Positions 9,417 through 18,116 of a stretch of 64,000 nucleotides of DNA are shown piece after piece (the first letter of the stretch is position 1; each line of letters begins with the position of its first letter). The position numbers and the translations under genes were made by a program. The stretch lies in contig NZ_CP165727.1 in NCBI RefSeq assembly GCF_041200175.1, positions 5,521,501-5,585,500 on the forward strand, given 5' to 3'. The stretch comes from Streptomyces sp. R33. GTDB taxonomy: Bacteria > Actinomycetota > Actinomycetes > Streptomycetales > Streptomycetaceae. A model generated the notes under the pieces. That model saw only the letters and a program-made list of their open reading frames with translations. It did no database searches and was not told where the DNA came from.

Positions 9417-9454
9417 CGTACACAGTGCGGGCGAGTGGTGGATAAAACGTACAC
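9417..9454. promoter_or_regulatory. putative PucR-site direct repeat
   Basis: CGTACAC occurs at 9417-9423 and again at 9448-9454, 31 bp apart (three turns), between the divergent PucR and agmatinase genes. Direct repeats on one face of the helix are compatible with a dimeric activator site. This is suggestive only. Confidence 0.3.
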
Positions 9455-9524
9455 TTCGCGGCCCGGACGCATCCGCTTACGCTCGAAGGACCGCACCGTA
9501 GGACCTCCAGAAGGGCACCCCCCC

Positions 9525-10487
9525 ATGAGCACGCAGCCGCGCGGCCCCGTCGACTCCTCCCGCATCCCGCGCTACGCGGGCCCCGCGACCTTCGCCCGGC
9601 TGCCCCGCCTGGACGAGGTCGGCTCGGCCGACGTCGCCGTGGTCGGTGTCCCCTTCGACTCCGGTGTCTCGTACCGCCCCGGTGCCCGCTTCGGCGGCAA
9701 CGCCATCCGCGAGGCCTCCCGCCTGCTGCGTCCGTACAACCCGGCGCAGGACGCGTCCCCGTTCGCGCTCGCCCAGGTGGCGGACGCCGGTGACATCGCG
9801 GTGAACCCCTTCAACATCAACGAGGCCGTCGAGACGGTCGAGGCGGCCGCGGACGAGCTCCTCGGTGCCGGCTCCCGCCTGATGACCCTCGGCGGCGACC
9901 ACACCATCGCACTCCCGCTGCTCCGCTCCGTCGCCAAGAAGCACGGCCCGGTGGCGCTGCTGCACTTCGACGCGCACCTGGACACCTGGGACACGTACTT
10001 CGGCGCCGAGTACACGCACGGCACGCCGTTCCGCCGCGCCGTGGAGGAGGGCATCCTCGACACCGAGGCGCTCTCCCACGTCGGCACCCGCGGCCCGCTC
10101 TACGGCAAGCAGGACCTCGACGACGACGCCAAGATGGGCTTCGGCATCGTGACCTCGGCCGACGTCTACCGCCGCGGTGCGGACGAGGTCGCGGACCAGC
10201 TGCGCCAGCGCATCGGCGACCGCCCGCTGTACATCTCGATCGACATCGACGTGCTCGACCCGGCGCACGCGCCCGGCACCGGCACCCCCGAGGCGGGCGG
10301 CATGACCTCCCGCGAGCTGCTGGAGATCATCCGCGGCCTGTCCTCCTGCAACCTGGTCTCGGCCGACGTCGTCGAGGTCGCCCCGGCGTACGATCACGCC
10401 GAGATCACCTCGGTCGCGGCCTCGCACACCGCGTACGAGCTGACGACGATCATGAGCCGCCAGATCGCTGCGTCGCGGACGAAGTGA
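9525..10487 (+). CDS. speB: agmatinase / ureohydrolase
   Basis: A 320-residue binuclear manganese ureohydrolase. All metal-binding signatures are present: GGDHT near residue 124, HFDAHLD near residue 146, and the SIDIDVLDP and APGTGTPEAGG blocks near residues 236-255. The family hydrolyses agmatine or another guanidino compound to urea plus amine; true substrates in this group vary (agmatine, guanidinobutyrate), so agmatinase is the default call. ATG 9525 has AGAAGGG about 10 nt upstream. The next gene, a TPP enzyme, starts 38 bp downstream and is probably cotranscribed, suggesting joint use in guanidino-compound catabolism under PucR control. Confidence 0.88.
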   Translation: MSTQPRGPVDSSRIPRYAGPATFARLPRLDEVGSADVAVVGVPFDSGVSYRPGARFGGNAIREASRLLRPYNPAQDASPFALAQVADAGDIAVNPFNINEAVETVEAAADELLGAGSRLMTLGGDHTIALPLLRSVAKKHGPVALLHFDAHLDTWDTYFGAEYTHGTPFRRAVEEGILDTEALSHVGTRGPLYGKQDLDDDAKMGFGIVTSADVYRRGADEVADQLRQRIGDRPLYISIDIDVLDPAHAPGTGTPEAGGMTSRELLEIIRGLSSCNLVSADVVEVAPAYDHAEITSVAASHTAYELTTIMSRQIAASRTK

Positions 10488-10525
10488 GCGGCGGAGCAAC
10501 CGTGACGAAGGGCGAGTAAGCGCAC

Positions 10526-12211
10526 GTGACGCACGACCACGACCTGGTACTCCGTCCCACCGAGGCCCAGACGGCGGCCGCCCTCGCGCCGCCGCCGGGG
10601 CGGACGGGCGGGGACCTGGTCGTGGAGACGCTGCGCTCGCTCGGCGCCACCACCGTGTTCGGCCTGCCGGGGCAGCACGCCCTCGGCACCTTCGACGCGG
10701 TGGGCCGTTCCGACCTGCGGCTGATCGGGCTGCGTACGGAGAACAACGCGGGGTTCGCCGCCGACGCGTACGGCCGCATCACGGGCGAGGCGGTTCCCCT
10801 GCTGCTCTCGACCGGCCCGGGCGCGCTGATGGCCCTGCCGGCCCTGGCGGAGGCGGCCGCCGCCTCGGCGCCGGTCCTCGCCATCGCCTCGCAGGTCCCG
10901 GTCGCCGGCCTCGGCGGCGGCCGCCGCGGGCACCTGCACGAGCTGCGGGACCAGTCGGCGTCGTTCCGGGACGTGGTGAAGTCGGTCCACACGGCCCGCA
11001 CCCCGTCGCAGATCCCGTCCGTGATCGCGGAGGCCTGGGAATCGGCGCTGACGGCTCCCCACGGCCCGGTCTGGGTGGAGATCCCGGAGGACGTCCTGCG
11101 CGCAGAGACGGTGATCCCCCAGGTCACGGGGGTGGACGCGACCCCGCACGAGCTCGCCCCGCGGCCCGAGCTCACCGCTCTGGCGGCGCACTGGCTGGGG
11201 CGGGCCTCCCGCCCGGTGATCATCGCGGGCGGCGGGGTGATCCGCTCGGACGCGGCCGGCAAGCTGCGGCAGCTCGCGGAGCGGCTGAACGCCCCGGTGG
11301 TCACCACCTTCGGCGGCAAGGGCGCCTTCCCGTGGACGCACCCGCTGTCCCTCCAGTCCTGGCTGGAGGACCGCCACATGACGGACTTCCTGGAGGACGC
11401 GGACGTCCTCCTGGTCGTGGGCTCCGGCCTGGGCGAACTGTCCTCGAACTACCACACGTTCTTCCCGACGGGCCGGGTCGTCCAGATCGAGGCGGACCTC
11501 GGCAAGCTGGAGTCCAACCACGCGGCCCTCGGCATCCACGCGGACGCCCGCCTGGCCCTCCAGGCCCTCCTGGAAACGGTCCCGGAACGCGAGGACGTGC
11601 AGGCGCCCGAGCGCGTCCGCATGGTCCTGTCGGAGATCGAGGCCCGCCTGTCGACGCAGGACGTGACGCTGGAGCGCGAGCTCCTCACGTCGATCCGCGC
11701 GGCGCTCCCCGCCCGCTCCCCGTCCTTCTGGGACATGACGATCCTGTCCTACTGGGCCTGGTCGGCGTTCGACGCGAAGCACCCCAACACGATGCACTCG
11801 GCCCAGGGCGCGGGCGGCCTCGGCTACGCCTTCCCGGCGGCCCTCGGCGCCTGCATCGCGGAACCGGGCACCCCGGTCCTGGCCGTCTCGGGCGACGGCG
11901 GCGCGATGTACTCGATCGCGGACCTGGCGACGGCGAAGCAGCACGACCTGGACGTGACCTGGCTGATCGTGGACGACGGCGGCTACGGGATCCTGCGCGA
12001 GTACATGGCGGACTCCTTCGAGGGCCGCACGACGGGCACGGAACTCACCCGCCCGGACTTCGTCGCCCTGGCCCGGTCCTTCGGCGTCCCGGCGTCGACG
12101 ACGACCCCGGAAACCCTCCGCGAAGACCTGGCCAAGTCCCTCGACACCCCGGGCCCCTCGGTGGTGGTCCTCCCGGCCAGGCTCCGCATGTTCGCCCCGA
12201 CGCACGTCTGA
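10526..12211 (+). CDS. thiamine-pyrophosphate enzyme, acetolactate-synthase-like
   Basis: A 561-residue TPP-dependent enzyme with the three-domain layout of acetolactate synthase and benzoylformate decarboxylase. The N-terminal PYR domain has VFGLPGQHALGTFDA and RTENNAGFAADAYGR (catalytic Glu), the central domain VIIAGGGVIRSDA, and the C-terminal PP domain SAQGAGGLGYAFPAALGA and VSGDGGAMYSIADLATAK. The TPP motif GDG-x(~25)-N ends here in VDDGGYG, so Asp replaces the usual Asn. Start is GTG 10526 with a weak ribosome site. It follows the ureohydrolase, which suggests action on the keto acid or aldehyde produced there rather than valine synthesis; no small regulatory subunit gene is present. 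The reaction is not assigned. Confidence 0.8.
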   Translation: MTHDHDLVLRPTEAQTAAALAPPPGRTGGDLVVETLRSLGATTVFGLPGQHALGTFDAVGRSDLRLIGLRTENNAGFAADAYGRITGEAVPLLLSTGPGALMALPALAEAAAASAPVLAIASQVPVAGLGGGRRGHLHELRDQSASFRDVVKSVHTARTPSQIPSVIAEAWESALTAPHGPVWVEIPEDVLRAETVIPQVTGVDATPHELAPRPELTALAAHWLGRASRPVIIAGGGVIRSDAAGKLRQLAERLNAPVVTTFGGKGAFPWTHPLSLQSWLEDRHMTDFLEDADVLLVVGSGLGELSSNYHTFFPTGRVVQIEADLGKLESNHAALGIHADARLALQALLETVPEREDVQAPERVRMVLSEIEARLSTQDVTLERELLTSIRAALPARSPSFWDMTILSYWAWSAFDAKHPNTMHSAQGAGGLGYAFPAALGACIAEPGTPVLAVSGDGGAMYSIADLATAKQHDLDVTWLIVDDGGYGILREYMADSFEGRTTGTELTRPDFVALARSFGVPASTTTPETLREDLAKSLDTPGPSVVVLPARLRMFAPTHV

Positions 12212-12322
12212 GGGCCGGACGCGTTCGCTGCCGGCGCGTGTCGGCGGGCGAGCGGGGCTTGCCGTCGTGATCCCGCCCCTACGCTGTCGGGACATGATCG
12301 AGGAGGACCCTGGGAGGACCGT

Positions 12323-12889
12323 ATGACGAAGGACGTCGCGGGGCGCCAGGCCGGGATCCGGCGGCGCGGGATCCGGCGGCTCTCGGCCGAGGTGTGGGGC
12401 ACCGGGGGTTCCATCTGGGCGGCGGACGGCCAGGGCCACGACCCGGAGGCCGACACCGAGGTCGACACCGAGGTCGCCGACGAGCCGGTGCCCGACGCCG
12501 TCGGGGGCGTGCTCGGGCTGGAGGGCGGAGCGCCCGCCTGCGTACGGCGCCGCAGGTTCCTGCTCGACGGGAAGCCCGTCATGCTGGCCACCTCGTACCT
12601 CGACGCCGCGCTCGTCGCCGGTACGCCCATCGCCGAGCCGGACTCCGGCCCCGGCGGGATCTACGCCCGGCTCGCCGAGCTCGGCCAGGAGCCGGTCCGG
12701 TTCCGGGAGGAGGTCCGCTCGCGGATGCCGTCCCCGGAGGAGACCGACCGGCTCCGCCTGGCGGCCGGGACCCCGGTGGTGCTGGTCCGCCGTACCGCCT
12801 TCGCCGCCGGCGGACGGGCTGTCGAGGTCAACGAAATGGTCCTCGACGCCTCCGCCTACGTACTGGAGTACGAGTTCGACGCACCGTAG
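12323..12889 (+). CDS. UTRA-domain protein of GntR type, lacking the winged HTH
   Basis: A 188-residue protein matching the ligand-binding (UTRA) domain of GntR/HutC regulators: SAEVWGTGGSIWAAD, RRRRFLLDGKPVMLATSYLDA, GPGGIYARLAELGQEPVRF and FAAGGRAVEVNEMVLDASAYVLEYEFDA. The roughly 65-residue N-terminal winged helix-turn-helix of the family is absent: only about 20 basic residues (RQAGIRRRGIRRL) precede the UTRA domain. The ATG has GGGAGGA 5 nt upstream, so the short form looks deliberately translated rather than mis-started. Immediately upstream, ATG 12294 opens an 11-codon frame whose TGA overlaps this ATG. It could be a ligand-binding partner of another regulator or a decayed gene. No HTH-coding sequence is recognisable in the 111 bp before it. 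Confidence 0.7.
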   Translation: MTKDVAGRQAGIRRRGIRRLSAEVWGTGGSIWAADGQGHDPEADTEVDTEVADEPVPDAVGGVLGLEGGAPACVRRRRFLLDGKPVMLATSYLDAALVAGTPIAEPDSGPGGIYARLAELGQEPVRFREEVRSRMPSPEETDRLRLAAGTPVVLVRRTAFAAGGRAVEVNEMVLDASAYVLEYEFDAP

Positions 12890-13057
12890 CGGCCCTGTCG
12901 CCTCGGCGCACGGACCGGCCGACGAGCGAGGGGTCCTCGAAGGGGTGAACTCTGCGCGCGGGCTTCCGTACGGCGGTGCGATTGTTGCAGGGGGATGAAA
13001 TCCGCCGGTCGGGGCGTTGGGGGAGGCGGCAGGACAGGATCAACGGGGAGGCTCCAC

Positions 13058-16000
13058 GTGGCGGCGGCAGAGATGACAGCGGGCGGGAAACAGGGCTGGG
13101 CCCGGCGGCTCGCCGCCTACACCTGGCGGTACCGGCTCAACGTGCTGCTGGCGCTCGGGTCCTCCCTGGGCGGCATGGCGGTCATGGCGCTCGTGCCGCT
13201 GGTCACCAAGGTCATCATCGACGACGTCATCGGCGACCACACCAAGCCCATGGGGATATGGGCCGGCCTGCTCATAGGCGCCGCGGTCCTCGTGTACGTG
13301 ATGACGTACATCCGCAGGTACTACGGCGGCCGCCTCGCGCTCGACGTCCAGCACGACCTGCGCACCGACATGTACGACACCATCGCCCGCCTCGACGGGC
13401 GCCGCCAGGACGAGCTGTCCACCGGACAGGTCGTCGGGCGTGCCACGAGCGACCTCCAGCTGATCCAAGGGCTGCTCTTCATGCTGCCCATGACCATCGG
13501 GAACTTCCTGCTGTTCGGGATATCCCTCGGCGTCATGCTGTGGCTGTCCCCGCTGCTGACGCTGGTCGCACTGCTCATGGCCCCCGCGCTCTGGTTCATC
13601 GCCAAGCGCAGCCGCAAGAAGCTCTTCCCCGCCACCTGGTGGGCCCAGGGCCAGGCCGCCGCCGTCGCCACCGTCGTCGACGGAGCCGTCACCGGCGTCC
13701 GCGTCGTCAAGGGCTTCGGCCAGGAGGAGCAGGAGACCGGCAAGCTGCGCGCCGCGGGGCGGCGGCTGTTCGCCGGGCGGATGCGGACCATCCGGCTCAA
13801 CTCCCGCTACACCCCCGCCCTGCAGGCCGTGCCCGCCCTCGCGCAGGTCGCCATGCTGGCCCTCGGCGGCTGGATGGCCACCAACGGCCAGGTCACCCTC
13901 GGCACCTTCGTGGCCTTCTCCACCTACCTCGCCCAGCTCGTCGGCCCCGTCCGCATGCTCGCCATGGTCCTCACCGTCGGCCAGCAGGCCCGCGCCGGCG
14001 TCGAGCGCGTCTTCGAGCTCATCGACACCGAGCCCGTCATCGAGGACGGCACGCACGAGCTGCCCGCCGACGCCCCCGCCACCGTCGAGTTCGACGGGGT
14101 CGTCTTCGGGTACGACCCCGAGCGGCCGGTCCTGGACGGCTTCTCGCTCTCCATCACCGAGGGCGAGACCGTCGCCGTCGTCGGAGCCTCCGGTTCCGGC
14201 AAGTCCACCGTCTCCCTCCTCCTGCCCCGCTTCTACGACGCCGACCGCGGCGCCGTACGCGTCGGGGGCCACGACGTCCGCGGGCTGACCTTCGACTCCC
14301 TGCGCGCCGCCATCGGGCTCGTGCCGGAGGACTCCTTCCTCTTCTCCGACACCATCCGCGCCAACATCGCCTACGGCCACCCCGAGGCCACCGACGCGCA
14401 GATCGAGGCCGCAGCCCGCGCCGCCCAGGCCGAAGGGTTCATCAAGGCCCTGCCCGCCGGGTACGACACCAAGGTCGGCGAGCAGGGGCTCACCCTCTCC
14501 GGCGGCCAGCGCCAGCGCATCGCGCTCGCCCGCGCCATCCTCACCGACCCGCGCCTGCTGCTCCTCGACGACGCCACCTCCGCCGTGGACGCCCGCGTCG
14601 AGCACGAGATCCACGAGGCGCTGCGCGCCGTCATGGCCGGCCGCACCACCCTCCTCATCGCCCACCGCCGCTCCACGCTCGCGCTGGCCGACAGGATCGC
14701 CGTACTCGACCGCGGGCGGCTCTCCGACATCGGCACGCACGAGGAGCTGGAGCGCCGCTCGCCCCTCTACCGGCGGCTGCTCACCGACCCGGACGCGCTC
14801 GGCGCCGGCTCGCCGCGCACCCCCGAGGCGCCCGCGATGTCCGAGTTCGAGCGGGACATCGAAGGGGACCTCGCACGGGACATCGAGCTCGAGGCCGAGA
14901 TCGACTCCGAGCCGGTCAACGCCAAGCGGCGCGTCGCCGACGGGGTGACCCCCGAGCTCTGGCGCCGCCAGGAGGAATCCGAGTCCGCCGCGGCGGCCGG
15001 GACCGCCGCAGCCCCCGCCCCCGGCGCCGCGCCCTCCATGGCGGGCGCCGTCGCCGGCATGCCGGCCACCCCCGAGCTGCTCGCGCAGGTGGCCGCGCTG
15101 CCGCCCGCCGACGACGAGCCCGCCGTGGACGAGGACCAGGCCGCGTCCGCCGAGAAGAGCTACAACCTGCGCCGGCTGCTCAGCGGCTTCTGGGCGCCCC
15201 TCGCCGTCAGCCTCGGCCTCGTCGCCGTCGACGCCGGCTCCGGGCTGCTGCTCCCGATCCTGATCCGGCACGGCATCGACAAGGGCGTCGAGCAGGCCGC
15301 CCTCGGCGCCGTCTGGGTGGCCGCCCTGCTCGCGCTCGGCGTCGTCGTCGCGCAGTGGGCCGCCCAGTTCGCCGAGACCCGGATGACCGGGCGCACCGGC
15401 GAGCGCGTCCTGTACGCCCTGCGCGTCAAGATCTTCGCCCAGCTCCAGCGCCTCGGCCTCGACTACTACGAGCGCGAGCTGACCGGCAAGATCATGACCC
15501 GGATGACCACCGACGTGGACGCCCTGTCGACCTTCCTGCAGACCGGGCTCGTCACCGCCGTCGTCTCCGTCTTCACCTTCTTCGGCATCCTGATCGCCCT
15601 GCTCGTCCTCGACGTCGAGCTCGCGCTGATCGTGTTCGCGACGCTCCCCGTGCTGGTCCTCGGCACGATCGTGTTCCGCCGCAAGTCGGTCGCCGCGTAC
15701 GAGCTCGCCCGCGACCGGGTCAGCCTGGTCAACGCCGACCTCCAGGAGTCCGTCTCCGGACTGCGCATCGTCCAGGCGTTCCGCCGCCAGCGCGCCGGCG
15801 CCGCCCGGTTCGCCGAGCGGAGCGACTCGTACCGCGAAGCCCGGGTGCGGGGCCAGTGGCTGATATCCGTCTACTTCCCCTTCGTGCAGCTGCTGTCCTC
15901 CGGGGCGGCGGCCGCCGTGCTGATCGTCGGCGCGGGCCGCGTCGAGGCCGGCACCCTCACCACCGGCGCGCTGGTGGCGTACCTCCTGTACATCGACCTG

Positions 16001-16909
16001 TTCTTCGCCCCCGTCCAGCAGCTCTCCCAGGTCTTCGACGGCTACCAGCAGGCCACCGTCTCCCTCGGCCGGATCCAGGGGCTGCTGCGCGAGCCCACCA
16101 GCACCCCGCGGCCCGCCGACCCCGCCCCCGTGCGGGAGCTGCGCGGCGAGATCGCCTTCGAGGACGTGCGCTTCGCGTACGGCACCGCCGAGGAGCGCGG
16201 CGAGAAGGGCGACGCGCTGGCCGGGATCAGCCTGCGGATACCCGCCGGCCAGACCGTCGCGTTCGTCGGCGAGACCGGCGCCGGCAAGTCCACGCTGGTC
16301 AAGCTCGTGGCCCGGTTCTACGACCCGACCTCGGGCCGGGTCACCGCCGACGGCGCCGATCTGCGGGAGCTCGACCTGACGGCGTACCGCCACCGGCTGG
16401 GGGTCGTCCCCCAGGAGCCGTACCTCTTCCCGGGGACGGTCCGCGACGCCATCGCCTACGGGCGGCCCGAGGCGGCCGACGCCGAGGTGGAGGCGGCCGC
16501 CCGCGCGGTCGGCGCCCACGACATGATCGCCACCCTCGACGGCGGCTACCTGCACACCGTCGCCGAACGCGGGCGCAACCTCTCGGCCGGCCAGCGCCAG
16601 CTGATCGCCCTGGCCCGCGCCGAACTCGTCGACCCGGACGTGCTGCTGCTCGACGAGGCCACCGCCGCGCTCGACCTGGCCACCGAGGCCCAGGTCAACC
16701 AGGCCACCGACCGGCTCGCCGGCAAGCGCACCACACTCGTGGTGGCACACCGGCTGACCACGGCTGCGCGCGCCGACCGGGTCGTCGTCATGGACCGCGG
16801 CCGCGTCGTGGAGGACGGCACCCACGCCGAACTCGTCGCCCGCGGCGGCCACTACGCCGAACTGTGGCGCACCTTCGTCGGCGAGGACGAGCCGGCCGCG
16901 GCGCTCTAG
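13058..16909 (+). CDS. fused double ABC exporter (two TMD-NBD halves in one chain)
   Basis: A 1283-residue type IV (type I exporter) ABC transporter in which both half-transporters are fused. Half one has a membrane domain at about residues 15-310 and an ATPase with Walker A VGASGSGKST near residue 380, signature LSGGQRQRIALARA, Walker B LLLLDDAT and an AHRRST H-loop. A poorly conserved acidic/Ala-rich linker follows (about 580-690). Half two has a second membrane domain and an ATPase with GETGAGKST, NLSAGQRQLIALARA and VLLLDEATAALD. In the first NBD the Walker B Glu is Asp (LDDAT), so site one may be catalytically weak, as in asymmetric exporters. GTG 13058 has GGGGAGG at 6 nt. Substrate unknown, probably a drug or lipid. 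Confidence 0.92.
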   Translation: MAAAEMTAGGKQGWARRLAAYTWRYRLNVLLALGSSLGGMAVMALVPLVTKVIIDDVIGDHTKPMGIWAGLLIGAAVLVYVMTYIRRYYGGRLALDVQHDLRTDMYDTIARLDGRRQDELSTGQVVGRATSDLQLIQGLLFMLPMTIGNFLLFGISLGVMLWLSPLLTLVALLMAPALWFIAKRSRKKLFPATWWAQGQAAAVATVVDGAVTGVRVVKGFGQEEQETGKLRAAGRRLFAGRMRTIRLNSRYTPALQAVPALAQVAMLALGGWMATNGQVTLGTFVAFSTYLAQLVGPVRMLAMVLTVGQQARAGVERVFELIDTEPVIEDGTHELPADAPATVEFDGVVFGYDPERPVLDGFSLSITEGETVAVVGASGSGKSTVSLLLPRFYDADRGAVRVGGHDVRGLTFDSLRAAIGLVPEDSFLFSDTIRANIAYGHPEATDAQIEAAARAAQAEGFIKALPAGYDTKVGEQGLTLSGGQRQRIALARAILTDPRLLLLDDATSAVDARVEHEIHEALRAVMAGRTTLLIAHRRSTLALADRIAVLDRGRLSDIGTHEELERRSPLYRRLLTDPDALGAGSPRTPEAPAMSEFERDIEGDLARDIELEAEIDSEPVNAKRRVADGVTPELWRRQEESESAAAAGTAAAPAPGAAPSMAGAVAGMPATPELLAQVAALPPADDEPAVDEDQAASAEKSYNLRRLLSGFWAPLAVSLGLVAVDAGSGLLLPILIRHGIDKGVEQAALGAVWVAALLALGVVVAQWAAQFAETRMTGRTGERVLYALRVKIFAQLQRLGLDYYERELTGKIMTRMTTDVDALSTFLQTGLVTAVVSVFTFFGILIALLVLDVELALIVFATLPVLVLGTIVFRRKSVAAYELARDRVSLVNADLQESVSGLRIVQAFRRQRAGAARFAERSDSYREARVRGQWLISVYFPFVQLLSSGAAAAVLIVGAGRVEAGTLTTGALVAYLLYIDLFFAPVQQLSQVFDGYQQATVSLGRIQGLLREPTSTPRPADPAPVRELRGEIAFEDVRFAYGTAEERGEKGDALAGISLRIPAGQTVAFVGETGAGKSTLVKLVARFYDPTSGRVTADGADLRELDLTAYRHRLGVVPQEPYLFPGTVRDAIAYGRPEAADAEVEAAARAVGAHDMIATLDGGYLHTVAERGRNLSAGQRQLIALARAELVDPDVLLLDEATAALDLATEAQVNQATDRLAGKRTTLVVAHRLTTAARADRVVVMDRGRVVEDGTHAELVARGGHYAELWRTFVGEDEPAAAL

Positions 16910-16963
16910 TCCGGGGCTCAGCCCGGGTTGGCCCGGGGCCTGGCCCGGGGCCTTCGGGTGACG

Positions 16964-17001
16964 ACGGCCCCGGATCCGTCACGTGACGGATCCGGGGCCG
17001 T
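16964..17001. terminator. perfect 38-bp palindrome, bidirectional terminator
   Basis: A flawless palindrome with 19-bp arms (ACGGCCCCGGATCCGTCAC and its exact complement, with no spacer) lies between the convergent ABC exporter (stop 16909) and the small membrane-protein gene (stop 17008). It would form a very strong hairpin for transcripts from either side. Confidence 0.75.
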
Positions 17002-17007
17002 TGACCA

Positions 17008-17214
17008 CTAACCCTGCTCAGGCACCGGCTTGGTTTGCCTGCCGCCTGAGGCGGCGGCAAGGCCGCCTCCCGCGAGTAGACAGACGATGGTCTCGACGGC
17101 CCTGATCTGATCGGTTCCGAGGTCCGGACGGACCAGGAAGAGAACGATCACGACCACGACGACGACCGTCGGCCACGACGGCGGGAAATGCAGGGTCTTC
17201 GGCTTTGCCCTCAC
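17008..17214 (-). CDS. small membrane protein, unknown function
   Basis: A 68-residue single- or double-pass protein: a basic N-terminus (MRAKPKTLHFPPSW), a strongly hydrophobic run (TVVVVVVIVLFLV) at about 16-28, a short polar loop, and a second weaker hydrophobic helix (ETIVCLLAGGGLAAAS). GTG 17214 is supported by an excellent GAAGGAG at 5-6 nt. No family recognised. The gene converges on the ABC exporter, with the perfect palindromic terminator between them. Confidence 0.6.
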   Translation of the reverse strand: MRAKPKTLHFPPSWPTVVVVVVIVLFLVRPDLGTDQIRAVETIVCLLAGGGLAAASGGRQTKPVPEQG

Positions 17215-17586
17215 GGTTCTCCTTCAACGCACTCACGGGAAAGGTGGTGGTTGTCGGGGCCCGCTTCCGGCTCAGCTCCCACGATCTGCCTCGGCAATCG
17301 CAGGATCAGGCGAGACCGGTCCCGACTCGTTCGGCTAACTGGGCGACGTGGGATGCACCCGTTAACCGGAGGCGGAACCGATGACGACTTCTCAACGACT
17401 CACCCTTCAGATCGGGCCGATGACGGCCGACAGCAAGATCTGGTTCACCAACTGTCCTGCCGTACACCGGACTTGGATGGGTCATCCCATTGTGGTCCGT
17501 ACGGATCCGCGGCAACACGCCGGAACGCGCCACGCAGCGCCCCGCGGCCGGATCTTGCTGTATGCAACCTTCCGGGGGATCCGTGC
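17215..17586. other. intergenic region, no confident gene
   Basis: Open frames here are short, lack ribosome sites and do not show Streptomyces third-position bias. A stretch near 17300-17360 looked faintly tRNA-like on the minus strand but lacks the T-arm. It presumably carries the promoter of the small membrane-protein gene. Confidence 0.5.
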
Positions 17587-17615
17587 GTCGTACGTGCGTA
17601 CGTGTTACGTACGAC
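17587..17615. promoter_or_regulatory. 29-bp inverted repeat operator candidate
   Basis: GTCGTACGT (17587-17595) and ACGTACGAC (17607-17615) are exact 9-bp inverted arms around an 11-nt spacer, ending 15 nt before the GTG of the following secreted-protein gene. Position and symmetry suggest a repressor site overlapping its promoter. Confidence 0.45.
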
Positions 17616-17630
17616 CGATCGGGGGCCAGG

Positions 17631-18032
17631 GTGGAGCACGGGTGGAAGGGGCGCGGCCGGGGGGCCGCGTCGGTGAGGGTGTTCACGGCGGGGCTGATGC
17701 TGTGCGTCGGCGGGCTGCTCGCCGCGCCTCCGGCGCACGCGGCGACCGGCGGCTGCGGGGGCGGCCTGGTCCGGACGCTGCCTCTGCCGACGGGTGAGGT
17801 GCGCATCTACAAGAGCCGCACGCAGGCCTGCGCGGTGACGGTGGCCCAGGACCCGGGCCGGCGCCGCGCGATGGCGGTGAGCATCCAGCCGCGCGGCGGG
17901 GTCCCCGTCGGCGATGCGGGGCGATTCACCCGATATGCCGGTCCCGTCACCGTCGGCGCGATCAGCCGCTGCGTGTATGTAAAGGGGAGCATCGAGGCCG
18001 GATCGGTCGAATCCGGCTGGATCCTGTGCTGA
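17631..18032 (+). CDS. small secreted protein with paired cysteines, unknown function
   Basis: A 133-residue protein with an N-terminal signal peptide (VFTAGLMLCVGGLLA, cleavage likely after PPAHA). The mature region holds four cysteines (TGGCGGG, TQACAVT, SRCVYVKG and the final WILC), suggesting two disulfides; the protein ends with a cysteine. The visible motif RRAMAVSIQPRGG and the surrounding regular alternation look beta-rich. No family recognised. GTG 17631 is used; GTG 17673 is an alternative nearer the signal peptide. The 29-bp inverted repeat directly upstream indicates dedicated regulation. Confidence 0.6.
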   Translation: MEHGWKGRGRGAASVRVFTAGLMLCVGGLLAAPPAHAATGGCGGGLVRTLPLPTGEVRIYKSRTQACAVTVAQDPGRRRAMAVSIQPRGGVPVGDAGRFTRYAGPVTVGAISRCVYVKGSIEAGSVESGWILC

Positions 18033-18116
18033 ACGAGCGGCCCAACTAGGTCTGGTCAGCGGCGCGTTGACCCCGCTAGGTTCACGGGCGACCGAAGTGA
18101 ACTCAGGGGAGGGTGA

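Noticed and set aside
13040..16852. A 1270-codon minus-strand open frame opposite the ABC exporter
   Set aside because: Low-complexity Gly/Asp/Val-rich translation without domains. It is the antisense of two well-defined ABC ATPases.
17290..17370. tRNA-like minus-strand segment with a CCCAGTTAGCC D-arm look
   Set aside because: No T-arm TTCRA sequence and no pairing acceptor stem. Probably chance resemblance.
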